From positions 62,001 through 126,000 of the forward strand of contig NZ_JOFJ01000004.1 in the NCBI RefSeq assembly GCF_000718255.1: a DNA stretch of 64,000 nt, given 5' to 3'. A program made the position numbers and the translations under genes. This document shows, piece after piece, positions 34,784-47,129 of the stretch (positions within the stretch are counted from its first letter, which is position 1; each line of letters begins with the position of its first letter). The notes beneath the pieces were generated by a model. That model searched no databases. It saw only the letters and a list, made by a program, of their open reading frames with translations, and had not been told where the DNA came from. This DNA is from Spirillospora albida. GTDB taxonomy: Bacteria; Actinomycetota; Actinomycetes; Streptosporangiales; Streptosporangiaceae.

Positions 34784-35812
34784 ATGAACCTGCGCCGCGC
34801 GCTCTGGGGCCCCATCCGGCGTCACCCGGAGATCCGGGTCCGGGTGACGCTGTGCGCGGCCCTGGTCGCGTTCGTGCTGTCGGCGGCGGCGTTCATCGTC
34901 CTGCTGGTGCCGCGCCCGGTCGCCGCGGTGCTGATCGGCCTCGGCGTCCCCGCCCTCACCGCCCTCACCGCCTTCGGGGCGTGGCTGGCGGTGGGCCGGA
35001 CGCTGCGCCCGGTCAACCGCATGCGCCTCGAGCTGAACGAGATCACCGCGACGGACCTGGGGCGGCGCGTCCCCGTCCCGCCCCGCCACGACGAGGTGGC
35101 GCTGCTCGCCGAGAGCGTCAACGCCACCCTCGACCGGCTGGAGCGGGCCGTCGCCCGGCAGCGGGCGTTCGTCCTGGACGCCTCGCACGAGCTGCGCACC
35201 CCGCTGACCGGGCTGCGGATGCAGCTGGAGCTCGCCCTCGCCGACCCCCGCGACCCCGAGGTCCCCGAGACCCTCCAGGCCGCGCTGGCCAGCGCCGACC
35301 GGCTCGCCGCGGTCGTGGGCGACCTGCAGGCGGTCGCGCGGGTCGAGTTCGGCGGCCGGTTCCCGCGCGACCCCGTCGACCTCGCCGCGCTCGCCGACCA
35401 GGAGGTCCTGCGGACGCGGCACCGGACCCGCGTGACGGTCCGGGCGGAGCAGCCCGTGGTCGTGGCCGGGGGGCGGGCCGAGCTGGCGCGGCTGCTCGCC
35501 AACCTCATCGGGCACGCCGACCGGCGCGCGGCGACCGCGGTGACCGTGCTCGTTTCCCCGGAGGCGCCGGGCACGGCGGCCGTCCACGTCCTGGACGACG
35601 GCCCACCCGTCGCGCCGCACGACCGGGAGCGGCTGTTCGAGCGGTTCACCCGGCTGGACCGGGACCGGCACCGCGACGCCGGGGGGACCGGCCTCGGCCT
35701 CGCCGTGGCCCGCGACATCGCGGAGGCGCACGGCGGCGCGCTCCTCCTCGCGGACCGGCCGGACGGGTCGGACGGGGCCTGCTTCGTCCTGCGGCTCCCG
35801 CTGGCGGGCTAG
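34784..35812 (+). CDS. Sensor histidine kinase with altered N box
   Basis: A 342-residue membrane kinase. Two N-terminal helices (about 18-40 and 42-65) with almost no external loop, a HAMP linker (about 66-118), and a HisKA domain with the phospho-acceptor His135 in DASHELRTPLTGL. In the ATPase domain the N box reads NLIGHADRR. The Asn that normally precedes Ala and coordinates Mg-ATP is replaced by His244. The G1 box DDGPP, F-like LFERF and G2 GGTGLGLAVA are present. No response regulator gene is adjacent. It lies 59 bp after the transporter operon. The stop overlaps the next gene's stop in CTAG. Confidence 0.87.
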   Translation: MNLRRALWGPIRRHPEIRVRVTLCAALVAFVLSAAAFIVLLVPRPVAAVLIGLGVPALTALTAFGAWLAVGRTLRPVNRMRLELNEITATDLGRRVPVPPRHDEVALLAESVNATLDRLERAVARQRAFVLDASHELRTPLTGLRMQLELALADPRDPEVPETLQAALASADRLAAVVGDLQAVARVEFGGRFPRDPVDLAALADQEVLRTRHRTRVTVRAEQPVVVAGGRAELARLLANLIGHADRRAATAVTVLVSPEAPGTAAVHVLDDGPPVAPHDRERLFERFTRLDRDRHRDAGGTGLGLAVARDIAEAHGGALLLADRPDGSDGACFVLRLPLAG

Positions 35813-36015
35813 GAGAGGCCGAGCTCGTCGCGCAGGCGCAGCCGCTCGTCCTCCAGCTGCTCGATCTGGCCCGACAGCTCCTCGCGCGCGGTGAGGTTCT
35901 GCCCGGCGTCGACGTGGTCGTGGGCGTCGGCGAGGGGCGGGGTGAGATCGGCGCGGAGCCGGTCGAGGTCCTCGTCGATCACCCGGAGCCGTGCGCGCTT
36001 GTCGTCGTCCGTCAT
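35809..36015 (-). CDS. Small charged coiled-coil protein
   Basis: A 68-residue soluble protein, almost entirely charged and helical (DEDLDRLRADL, EELSGQIEQLEDERLRLRDELGL), likely a short coiled coil. It resembles DUF2630-type small actinobacterial proteins in composition only. ATG 36015 has a weak GAGAGGAACC upstream. It is only 16 bp downstream of the oxidoreductase stop on the same strand, so the two are probably co-transcribed. Function unknown. Confidence 0.6.
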   Translation of the reverse strand: MTDDDKRARLRVIDEDLDRLRADLTPPLADAHDHVDAGQNLTAREELSGQIEQLEDERLRLRDELGLS

Positions 36016-36031
36016 GGTTCCTCTCCGATCG

Positions 36032-36976
36032 TCAGATGCGGATCACGGTCTTGCCCCGGGCGCCGCCCGCCCGGTTGTCGAGGAGCGCGGCGGGCGCGTC
36101 GGCGAGCGGGACCGTGCGTTCGATCCGGACCTCCAGGCCGCCCGCGTCGATGAGGGCGGTCAGCCGGCCGAGCAGCTCGGCCGACGGCCGGACCTCCGGG
36201 TTCCCGCCCCGGATCTGCCGGGCGGCCATCGCGTCCGGGTTCACCGACCAGGTGGTGCTGAGGTAGACGCCGCCGGGCCGCACCAGCTGCGCGAGCCGCT
36301 CGGTGCCCTGCCGGTCGCTCACCATGTCGAGGACGATGTCGACGCCGTCCGGATGCGCGGCGACGACCCGCCGGTTCAGCGGCCCCACCCCGTGGTCGAC
36401 GATCTCGTCGGCGCCCAGCCGGCGCAGCTCGTCCGCCATGTCGGGGCGGGCGGTCGCGATGACCCGGGCGCCCGCGCCGGCCGCGAGCTGCACGGCGCAC
36501 TGCCCCACGCCGCCGGTCGCGCCGACGATCAGGACGGTGCGTCCGGGCCCGCAACCGGCGTCCTCGACCAGCGTGAGCGCGGTCATGCCCGCGGTCGGCA
36601 CCGCCGCCGCCTCGGTGTAGAGGAGACCGGCGGGCATGGGGGCGAACGGGCCGTCGGCGGCGGCGACCGTGTACTCGGCGTAGCTGCCGAGGCCGCGGGC
36701 CACGCCCTGGAACGCGCCGTACACCTGCTCGCCGATCCGGGGCCCGGTGACGCCCGGTCCCGTCTGCGCGACGACGCCCGCGCCGTCCTGGCCGAGGATC
36801 AGCGGGAACGACGCGTCCACGGCGTCCTTCAGCCGGCCCTCGGCGATCTTCCAGTCGATGGGGTTGAGCCCGGCCGCGATGAGCTTCACCAGGATCTCGC
36901 CGGGGCCCGGTTCCGGCCGCGGGACGTCGACGAGCGCCGGCGTGGCGCCGTACTCCGCGATGGCGATGGCTCGCAT
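36032..36976 (-). CDS. NADP-dependent quinone oxidoreductase (zinc-independent MDR)
   Basis: A 314-residue medium-chain dehydrogenase/reductase without the catalytic or structural zinc cysteines. GroES-like N-terminal half, then a Rossmann NADP site VLIVGATGGVGQCAVQLA. ATG 36976 is selected because the conserved start MRAIAIAEYG follows it; an upstream extension to 37063 lacks family similarity. It reduces quinones or enones, usually in detoxification. The neighbours give no further clue. Confidence 0.88.
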   Translation of the reverse strand: MRAIAIAEYGATPALVDVPRPEPGPGEILVKLIAAGLNPIDWKIAEGRLKDAVDASFPLILGQDGAGVVAQTGPGVTGPRIGEQVYGAFQGVARGLGSYAEYTVAAADGPFAPMPAGLLYTEAAAVPTAGMTALTLVEDAGCGPGRTVLIVGATGGVGQCAVQLAAGAGARVIATARPDMADELRRLGADEIVDHGVGPLNRRVVAAHPDGVDIVLDMVSDRQGTERLAQLVRPGGVYLSTTWSVNPDAMAARQIRGGNPEVRPSAELLGRLTALIDAGGLEVRIERTVPLADAPAALLDNRAGGARGKTVIRI

Positions 36977-37086
36977 CGGCGAATCGCTCCCCCCGATCGG
37001 ACGCGCGGGCGGCGTGCCCGTGCCCTCCATCGCCTGGCCCCTACCCGGCGTCCGGACGATCACACGGCGCGCGGCCGGGCGGGCGA

Positions 37087-39276
37087 TCAGCGGCGGCGCC
37101 GCCGCTCGTCGCGCTGCTCCTTCTTCTTTTTCTTCTTCTGCTGCTGCTGCTTGGGCCGCTCCTCACCGGTGCCCCGGACGAAGAACCTGCCCTCGGGCCG
37201 GTGGAACGACGACGCGCGCGTGCCCGCCAGCGCCCCGATCATGCTCTGCCGCCAGATCGGCGCGGGGATCGTCGCCCCGAACACCGCGCCGTAGCAGCGG
37301 CCGTTCATGCACAGGCCGCTCATCGGGTACTTGTAGCCGCCGCGCGGGTCGCCCACCCACACGGCCGACGCGAGGTCGGGGGTGTGCCCGGCGAACCAGG
37401 CGGCGGAGTAGTTGTCGACGGTGCCGGTCTTGCCCGCGGCCGGCCGGCCGATGCCCATGCCGCGCGCGGTGCCCTTCGTCAGGACGCCCTGCAGCACGTG
37501 GTTGACGGCGTCCGCGACGTCCTTGTCCAGCACCTGCGCGCAGTTCGCCGACGGCACCTTCAGCCGCTCGCCGGAGTGGTCGGTGATCCGGGTGATCGCG
37601 ACCGGCGCGCAGTAGCGGCCGCGGGCGCCGAACGCGGCGTACGCGGCGGCGAGCCGGAGCGGCGACACCTGGTTGAAGCCGAGCGTGAAGGACGAGAACT
37701 GCTCCAGCGGCTTCCCGTTGGCCTGCCGCATGCCGAGCCGCTCCGCCATCCGGACCGTGTCGCACAGCCCGACCCTCTTCTCCAGCGCGAGGAAGAAGGT
37801 GTTGACCGAGTGGTGGGTGCCGGTGACCAGGCTGAACTGCTTGCCGCCCTCGCCGTCGGCGGCGTTGCGCAGCGACGCGCCCGGGTCGCCGACGCGGTTC
37901 CCCGCGCAGTCGCGGAACCCGACCGGCGTGTAGCGGCGCGGCGCCATCAGCCGGGCGCCGAACGGCATGCCCTCGTCGAGGGCGGCGGCGAGCGTGAAGA
38001 CCTTGAACGTCGAGCCGGCCTGCATCCCGATGCTGGACCCGTGGCTCGCGTCCGCGGCGAAGTTGATCCAGGTCCTGCCGCGCTCCTGGTCGGGGCCGAG
38101 CTCGCGGTCGACCACCATCGCCTTGATCCGGCCGGTGCCGGGCTCGACCATCGCCTCGGCCGCCGCCTTGTGCGCCGAGTTCTTCGGCGGGACGTGCCGG
38201 TCCACGGCGCGCTGGGCGGCCCGCTGAGCCCGCGGGTCCATGGTGGTGTGGATCGTCAGGCCGCCCCGCTTGAGCAGGTCCTCCCGCGCCTTCGCGGTCT
38301 TCCCGAACACCGGGTTCGTAAGGATCTCCCGCTGGACGTAGTCGCAGAAGAACGGCGCCTTGCTGCTGACGCACCCGTTGCGCGTCTCCTTCACCCGCAG
38401 CCGTACGGGCTGCCGCGCGGTCTCGTCCGCCTCCCGCCTGGTGATCCACCCGAGCTCCGCCATCCGGGCGAGGACGACGTCGCGGCGCTCGCGGGCCGCC
38501 TCGGGATGGCGCGTCGGGTCGTAGGCGAAGGGGTAGCGGATGACGCCCGCGAGCAGCGCCGCCTCGGCGAGGTCCAGCGTCGCCGCCGACTTGGTGAAGT
38601 AGTGCCGGGCCGCCGCCTCGATGCCGTACGCGCCGTCGCCGTAGTACGCGATGTTGAGGTAGCGGCGTAAGATCTCGTCCTTGGAGAACCGCTTCTCCAG
38701 CGCGACCGCGTACCGCAGCTCACGGATCTTGCGGGCCGCGGAGATCTCCCGCGCGGCCTGACGCTCGTCGTCGGAGTCGGCCTGCACCAGCAGCAGGTTC
38801 TTCACGTACTGCTGGGTGATGCCCGACCCGCCCTGCGTGACCTCGCCGCTGGTCACGTTCGCGGCGAGCGCCCGGAGCGTCCCCTGGTAGTCGATGGCGC
38901 CGTGCTCGTAGAAGCGGCTGTCCTCGATGGCCAGCACCGCCCTCCGCGCGACGGGTGCGATCCGCTCGAGCGGGACGTCCACGCGGTTCTGGGAGTAGAA
39001 GGTCGCGATGGTGGAGCCGTCCGCGGCGAGGATGCGGGAGCGCAGCGGGACGCCCGACGTGGAGAGCCCGGCCGGTTCCGTCTCGAACCAGTCGGCGGTG
39101 TCGCGGGCCGCGACACCGCCCGTGCAGGCGGTCGGCAGCAGCATGCACGCGACCAGCAGCCCCGCGAGACCGGCGAGCCCGGCCAGACCGCGGACGGCGC
39201 GCGCCTTCTCGGCGCGGCTCGTCGACCGGGTCAGGAACCGGCCCCCGGCCCTGCCTCGTCCCGTCCGCGCCGACAC
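37087..39276 (-). CDS. Class A penicillin-binding protein (transglycosylase/transpeptidase)
   Basis: About 729 residues. N-terminal membrane anchor (about 27-47), glycosyltransferase 51 domain (EDSRFYEHGAID, GGSGITQQYVKN), and transpeptidase domain with SxxK as Ser422-Thr-Phe-Lys, SVN in HHSVNTFFL, and KTGT. All catalytic motifs are intact. It polymerises and cross-links peptidoglycan outside the membrane. The start is a GTG at 39276 with a weak ribosome binding site. The extreme C-terminus is unusual: a Gln/Lys tract then an Arg cluster (KQQQQKKKKKKEQ then RRRRR), a strongly basic extracellular tail encoded by a low-complexity CTT/CTG run. No PASTA domain is present. Confidence 0.92.
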   Translation of the reverse strand: MSARTGRGRAGGRFLTRSTSRAEKARAVRGLAGLAGLAGLLVACMLLPTACTGGVAARDTADWFETEPAGLSTSGVPLRSRILAADGSTIATFYSQNRVDVPLERIAPVARRAVLAIEDSRFYEHGAIDYQGTLRALAANVTSGEVTQGGSGITQQYVKNLLLVQADSDDERQAAREISAARKIRELRYAVALEKRFSKDEILRRYLNIAYYGDGAYGIEAAARHYFTKSAATLDLAEAALLAGVIRYPFAYDPTRHPEAARERRDVVLARMAELGWITRREADETARQPVRLRVKETRNGCVSSKAPFFCDYVQREILTNPVFGKTAKAREDLLKRGGLTIHTTMDPRAQRAAQRAVDRHVPPKNSAHKAAAEAMVEPGTGRIKAMVVDRELGPDQERGRTWINFAADASHGSSIGMQAGSTFKVFTLAAALDEGMPFGARLMAPRRYTPVGFRDCAGNRVGDPGASLRNAADGEGGKQFSLVTGTHHSVNTFFLALEKRVGLCDTVRMAERLGMRQANGKPLEQFSSFTLGFNQVSPLRLAAAYAAFGARGRYCAPVAITRITDHSGERLKVPSANCAQVLDKDVADAVNHVLQGVLTKGTARGMGIGRPAAGKTGTVDNYSAAWFAGHTPDLASAVWVGDPRGGYKYPMSGLCMNGRCYGAVFGATIPAPIWRQSMIGALAGTRASSFHRPEGRFFVRGTGEERPKQQQQKKKKKKEQRDERRRRR
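37117..37152. repeat. CTT/CTG low-complexity tract in the PBP C-terminus
   Basis: A triplet-like tract of CTT then CTG units, far less GC-rich than its surroundings. It encodes the Gln/Lys run at the C-terminus of the penicillin-binding protein. Such tracts can vary in length by replication slippage. Confidence 0.8.
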
Positions 39277-39346
39277 GCGTCCAGGGTAGACAGGCGCCCC
39301 GCGGCCGGCCACCCCATTGACGATCTTCTGGGGGCCATCCGGCGAT

Positions 39347-40309
39347 TCACCCGGTTCGGCCGCTCCGCTCCCAAGATCTGACACGGTCCCGGAATACCCT
39401 GGAAACCGCTCGCAACTCGGCCTCCGGATCCAACCCTTGGTCAGCGGCCTCCCGCACCAGCGCGAAGAGCCGGTCACCGAGGCCCGGGCCGTCCGGCAGC
39501 AGGTCGGCCGGGGCGCCCAGCCGGCCCGCGCGCCGGTTGAGCTGCGCCGCGAGCGACAGCGCGGGCTGCGCCATCGGCACCCCGTCCAGCGCCGACGCCT
39601 CCGCGCCGCTCTTCTCCGCGCGCTCCGCCGCCTTGATCTGCTCCCAGTTCGCGACGACCTCGTCCGCGCCGGACACCGCGACGCCGGAGAACACGTGGGG
39701 GTGCCGCCGGACGAGCTTGTCCACGATCGCGCCCGCGACGTCGTCGATGGTGAACGCCGTCTCGTCGGTGCGCTCCGCCGCCACGACCGCGTGGAACGCG
39801 ACCTGCATCAGGACGTCGCCGAGCTCCTCCCGCAGCGCGCCCAGGTCGCCCGCCTCGACGGTGTCGGCGACCTCGTACGCCTCCTCCAGCAGGTACGGGA
39901 CGAGCGACGCGTGCGTCTGCTTTCGGTCCCAGGGGCATTCGCGGCGCAGCGTGTCCATCACCGCGACGAGGTCGAGCAGGCGCGCGCCCGGCAGGTCGTA
40001 GGACCCGTGCAGCATCTCCACGTCCAGGGGCTCCTGGACGATCTGCGCCCCGATCTCGCGCATCAGCGCCTCGTCGCCCTCCGGCGCCGCGACCCACACC
40101 ACGCTCTGCGACCGCGCGGCGGAGACGAGCGCGGCCGGATCAGGCTCCGCGACCTCCTCCACCGCGATCCCCGCGTCGCGCAGGTAGGGCGTCAGCGGAT
40201 GCTCCGGCCGGGCGAGCACCCGCCCGGCCGTGCGGAGCGTCTCCCATGCCCGGAACGTCAGCAGCCCCGCCGCCACCCGGTGCGTCGTGGCGAGCAGCGT
40301 CAGCATCAC
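39347..40309 (-). CDS. mazG: Nucleoside triphosphate pyrophosphohydrolase MazG
   Basis: A 320-residue protein. The C-terminal MazG domain has CPWDRKQTHASLVPYLLEEA, EELGDVLMQVAFHA and the later helix pair; the acidic Mg-binding residues (EExxE and ExxD) are intact. The first 90 residues form the N-terminal extension common to actinobacterial MazG (TTHRVAAGLL... VVWVAAPEGDEALMREIG). It hydrolyses NTPs and damaged dNTPs to NMP and PPi. It lies between the SurA-like lipoprotein and the PBP, in a conserved mfd-mazG neighbourhood. ATG 40306 is an equally good start. Confidence 0.9.
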   Translation of the reverse strand: MMLTLLATTHRVAAGLLTFRAWETLRTAGRVLARPEHPLTPYLRDAGIAVEEVAEPDPAALVSAARSQSVVWVAAPEGDEALMREIGAQIVQEPLDVEMLHGSYDLPGARLLDLVAVMDTLRRECPWDRKQTHASLVPYLLEEAYEVADTVEAGDLGALREELGDVLMQVAFHAVVAAERTDETAFTIDDVAGAIVDKLVRRHPHVFSGVAVSGADEVVANWEQIKAAERAEKSGAEASALDGVPMAQPALSLAAQLNRRAGRLGAPADLLPDGPGLGDRLFALVREAADQGLDPEAELRAVSRVFRDRVRSWERSGRTG

Positions 40310-40349
40310 GCCGTCCCCCCGCGGGTGGACCGCTCCGCGCGCCGGCCGG

Positions 40350-41015
40350 TCACGGCGCGATGCCCGCGTCCGGCGACGACAGCCTCGTCACCGCGGGCGT
40401 GATGATGGACTGGCGCTCGTCGAACTCGCCGAACCGCGGGTTGACGCGTATGTCGAGCTCGCGCGCCGTGCGGACGAACAGCTCCTCCGCCTGGACGGCG
40501 GCCCGCCGCGTCATGGGGTTCGTCGGGTCGCCGGTCGCGCCGTACCGCTTCACGACCTCGGTGCGGGCCGCGAGGAACCGCGCCATCTCACGGCTGTAGG
40601 AGCGGGGCAGCCCGTACGCCAGCGTCGCGGGGCCCGCGCCGCCCGCGCGCTCCAGCTCCGCCTCGACCGCGTCGACCTGCCCCTCGGTCAGCGGCACGCC
40701 GGCCCGCTCCAGGGCCCTGTCGGCGACGCGGAAGTTCACCAGCAGCGCCAGCGCGCGCCGCATGTCGGCGTCCCGCCCGTCGGCGGCGAACTCCGGGAAC
40801 TGCGCGGCCAGGCTCGCCCGGATCCGGTTCGCGACCGGGTCGGTGCCGAACTCCTCCCGGCCCTCGCGGACCGCCTCGTCGAGCGTGCCGACGGTGATGC
40901 GGTCGTCGCCGACCACGGCCGCCGCGCCCGTCTTCAGCGGCCCGCCGCCGCAGCCCGTCAGGGCGCCGGCCGCGAGCAGCGCGGCCACCCCGATCCGCAG
41001 GGACTTACCGATCAC
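40350..41015 (-). CDS. SurA N-terminal-domain lipoprotein
   Basis: A 221-residue predicted lipoprotein: signal peptide with lipobox LTGC (Cys near residue 22), then an all-helical SurA-N-like chaperone region with AAVVGDDRITVGTLDEAV. No peptidyl-prolyl isomerase (parvulin) domain follows. A protein of this type commonly sits between mfd and mazG in actinobacteria (established neighbourhood, function not defined). It lies 31 bp after the mfd stop and is probably co-transcribed. Confidence 0.8.
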   Translation of the reverse strand: MIGKSLRIGVAALLAAGALTGCGGGPLKTGAAAVVGDDRITVGTLDEAVREGREEFGTDPVANRIRASLAAQFPEFAADGRDADMRRALALLVNFRVADRALERAGVPLTEGQVDAVEAELERAGGAGPATLAYGLPRSYSREMARFLAARTEVVKRYGATGDPTNPMTRRAAVQAEELFVRTARELDIRVNPRFGEFDERQSIITPAVTRLSSPDAGIAP

Positions 41016-41046
41016 GTGTGCCCATCCTCTCTGTGGCCGCGCCGGC

Positions 41047-44565
<3,519 letters not shown>

Positions 44566-44783
44566 CTTCGCCCGCTCAGTCCTCTCCCCGCGGCCGGCGG
44601 GAGTACCGGCGTCAGGGCAGCCAGAAGAGCCGGAGATCCCACCGGGTCCGGTACGGATCCCAGGGTACGCGCCCCGGGCGGCGGCCGGGCGCGCGGGTGA
44701 GGGAGTCCCCGGCGCGACACGTCCGGGACCAAGAATGGACAAACAGCGGACGGAGAGCAGTCGAGTGATTACGCTGCGAAACT

Positions 44784-45488
44784 GTGACCGATCTGCGCAC
44801 GCCGCCGGTCGACGACGGCGAACTCTTCTCCGCACGCGCCCGCCAGTACGCCAGGGAGAGACCCCTGCACCGGATCCACGTGCTGGAGGCGGGCTGCGGC
44901 TGGGGTCCCGGCCTCGACCTCGGCGACCGCGACCACCTCGTCACCGGCGTCGACATGGAGGCCCCGGAGCTGCGCGCCCGCACCCTGGAGCGCACCGACC
45001 TCGACGACTGGCATCTCGGCGACCTGCGGACCGTTCCACTGCCGCCGCGCGCCTTCGACGTCGTCCACGCGTCCTACCTCATCGAGCGCGTCCCGCACGC
45101 GGAGCTGGTGCTCGACCGCTTCGTCGCGGCGCTCAAGCCGGGCGGGCTGCTGCTCGTCCGGCTCCGCGACCGCGACACCGCGTTCGGGTTCCTCGACCGG
45201 ACGCTGCCCGGCCCGCTGCGGGGCGGCGCGCCCGCGCACGACGCGCCGCCGCCCGCCGTCTACGACCGGGTCGCGTCCCGCGCGGGCATGCGGTGGTACT
45301 GCGCGATGCGCGGACTGGTGATCGCCGAGGAGCACACGGCACGCCGCCCGCTCGCGGCGGCCGCCGGCCGGGGCGAGTCGCTGTGCCGGCTCGTCGCGCT
45401 CGCCAGCCGGGGCCGGCTCACCGCCGCGCACAGCGAGCTCGCCCTCGTCATCCGCAAGCCGGAGAACCGCTTCGCCCGGGTCATCTGA
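44784..45488 (+). CDS. SAM-dependent class I methyltransferase
   Basis: A 234-residue protein. Rossmann motif I LEAGCGWGPGLDLG, the acidic motif II TGVDMEAPEL, post-motif ASYLIERVPHAELVLDRF, and VAALKPGGLLLVRL mark a Methyltransf_11-type enzyme. The GTG start lies after GGAGAGCAGTCGAG. The substrate is unknown. It is divergent from mfd, and the 219-bp shared spacer has no clear regulatory motif. It lies 88 bp before the APS-kinase gene on the same strand. Confidence 0.85.
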   Translation: MTDLRTPPVDDGELFSARARQYARERPLHRIHVLEAGCGWGPGLDLGDRDHLVTGVDMEAPELRARTLERTDLDDWHLGDLRTVPLPPRAFDVVHASYLIERVPHAELVLDRFVAALKPGGLLLVRLRDRDTAFGFLDRTLPGPLRGGAPAHDAPPPAVYDRVASRAGMRWYCAMRGLVIAEEHTARRPLAAAAGRGESLCRLVALASRGRLTAAHSELALVIRKPENRFARVI

Positions 45489-45576
45489 GCCGGTCCGGGC
45501 GGAGTTCGGTATTTTCAGCGGTATCCCTACTGGCCTGGATCAGCCCGGCGCGGACCGGGCGGGATCGGAGATCGCG

Positions 45577-47052
45577 GTGACCGCCGAAGCCGGCCTTCCC
45601 GACACCCTGCGCGACCTGCCCGTCTGGACGCCGGACGCGGTCGCGCTCGCCGACCTGGAGCTGCTGCTCGCGGGGGTGTACCGGCCGCTCACCGGGTTCC
45701 TCGGCTCGTTCGACGCCGCCATGGTGATCGGGGGCGGGCGGCTCGCCGACGGCACCCCCTGGCCGGTCCCGGTGACGCTGCCCGTGCCGAAGGACCTCAC
45801 CGCGCACGACCGGGTCGTCCTGCAGGACCCGGAGGGCGTGCCGCTCGCCGTGCTGGACGTCGCGGAGGCCTGGCAGGACCCGACCAGCCAGGGCTGGCGG
45901 CTCGCCGGCCCCCTCACCGCCCTCCGCGCCCCCGCGCACGGACCGTTCCACCGGCTGCGCCGCCGGCCCGACGAGGTCCCGGCCGCGGACGGCCCGCTGC
46001 TCGCCGTCGCCACCCGTGAACCGCTGCACCGCAAGCAGCTCGGGCAGCTCCGCCAGGTCGCCGAGCGGCTCGGCGCCCGCGTGCTGGTGCTGCCGCTGCT
46101 CGGCGGCGGGCATGACGAGTCGCTCGTCCGGGCGCTGCTCGCCGTCCGCCGGGAACTGCCCGACGGCGCACAGGTCGTCCCCGTGCCGCTGCCCGTCCGG
46201 GAGGGCGACGACCCCGCGCGCGACGTCCTGATCCGCGCGCACGTCGCCGCCGCGTACGGCGCCACCCACCTGCTCGCCGACGAGGAGGTCGAGGGCACCG
46301 CGATCCCCGTCGTCGTCCCCGAGCCGTGGGCCTACGACGCCGACGTCGAGGTGTGGCGGCCGGTCGCCCGGATCGAGCCCGACCACGTCCAGGCCGAGCT
46401 GACCGCCGAGCGGCTCGGCGCGCTGCTGGACGCGGGCGAGCCCGTGCCCGACTGGTTCACCCCGCCCGCCGTCGCCGCCGAGCTGGCCAGGGCCCGGCCG
46501 CCCAAGCACTCGCGCGGCCTCACCGTGTTCTTCACCGGCCTGTCCGGCTCCGGCAAGTCGACCGTCGCGCGGGGCCTCGCCGACGCGCTCGTCGAGCGCG
46601 GCGGCCGCACCGTCACGCTCCTCGACGGCGACGTCGTGCGGCGCCTCCTGTCGGCCGGGCTGACGTTCTCGCGCGCCGACCGCGACCTGAACATCCGGCG
46701 GATCGGCTACGTCGCCGCCGAGATCACCCGGCACGGCGGTGTCGCGATCTGCGCGCCGATCGCCCCGTACGCGGCGACCCGCGCGGAGGTGCGCCGGATG
46801 GTGTCCGCCGCGGGCGACTTCGTCCTCGTGCACGTCGCGACGCCGCTCGAGGAGTGCGAGCGCCGCGACCGCAAGGGCCTGTACGCCAAGGCGCGGGCGG
46901 GCCTGATCCCCGAGTTCACGGGCATCTCCGACCCCTACGAGGCGCCGGACGACGCCGACCTCGTCCTCGACACGTCCGCGCTGGAGCCGGACGAGGCCGT
47001 GGACCGCGTCCTTGACCTGCTGGTTTCTGGCGGCTGGGTGCGCAGCGAGTAA
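45577..47052 (+). CDS. cysC: Adenylylsulfate kinase with degenerate ATP-sulfurylase-like N-terminal domain
   Basis: A 491-residue fusion. The C-terminal domain (about 315-490) is a complete APS kinase: P-loop GLSGSGKS (Lys327), DGDVVRRLLS, NIRRIGYVA, IAPYAATR and GLYAKARAGLIPEFTGISDPYE. It makes PAPS from adenylylsulfate. The N-terminal domain (about 20-300) has an ATP-sulfurylase-like fold, but the HxxH active motif reads REPLHRKQ: the first His (151) is kept, the second is Gln154, and the usual Asn after Arg147 is Glu148. No intact second ATP-binding motif was found. It is probably inactive or repurposed. The downstream gene is a sulfur-compound permease. Confidence 0.85.
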   Translation: MTAEAGLPDTLRDLPVWTPDAVALADLELLLAGVYRPLTGFLGSFDAAMVIGGGRLADGTPWPVPVTLPVPKDLTAHDRVVLQDPEGVPLAVLDVAEAWQDPTSQGWRLAGPLTALRAPAHGPFHRLRRRPDEVPAADGPLLAVATREPLHRKQLGQLRQVAERLGARVLVLPLLGGGHDESLVRALLAVRRELPDGAQVVPVPLPVREGDDPARDVLIRAHVAAAYGATHLLADEEVEGTAIPVVVPEPWAYDADVEVWRPVARIEPDHVQAELTAERLGALLDAGEPVPDWFTPPAVAAELARARPPKHSRGLTVFFTGLSGSGKSTVARGLADALVERGGRTVTLLDGDVVRRLLSAGLTFSRADRDLNIRRIGYVAAEITRHGGVAICAPIAPYAATRAEVRRMVSAAGDFVLVHVATPLEECERRDRKGLYAKARAGLIPEFTGISDPYEAPDDADLVLDTSALEPDEAVDRVLDLLVSGGWVRSE

Positions 47053-47129
47053 CCCCCCGGCCAGTTGGCAGGGCCCTGCGGTCATCGCTTAGCCTGTGAG
47101 CGCCACTTTTCCTACATGACAGGTAGATC

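Noticed and set aside
37117..37152. CTT/CTG run considered as a sequencing error or frameshift at the PBP end.
   Set aside because: The frame continues to a normal stop codon after an Arg cluster, and the tract can be read as a real basic tail; raw reads would be needed to doubt it.
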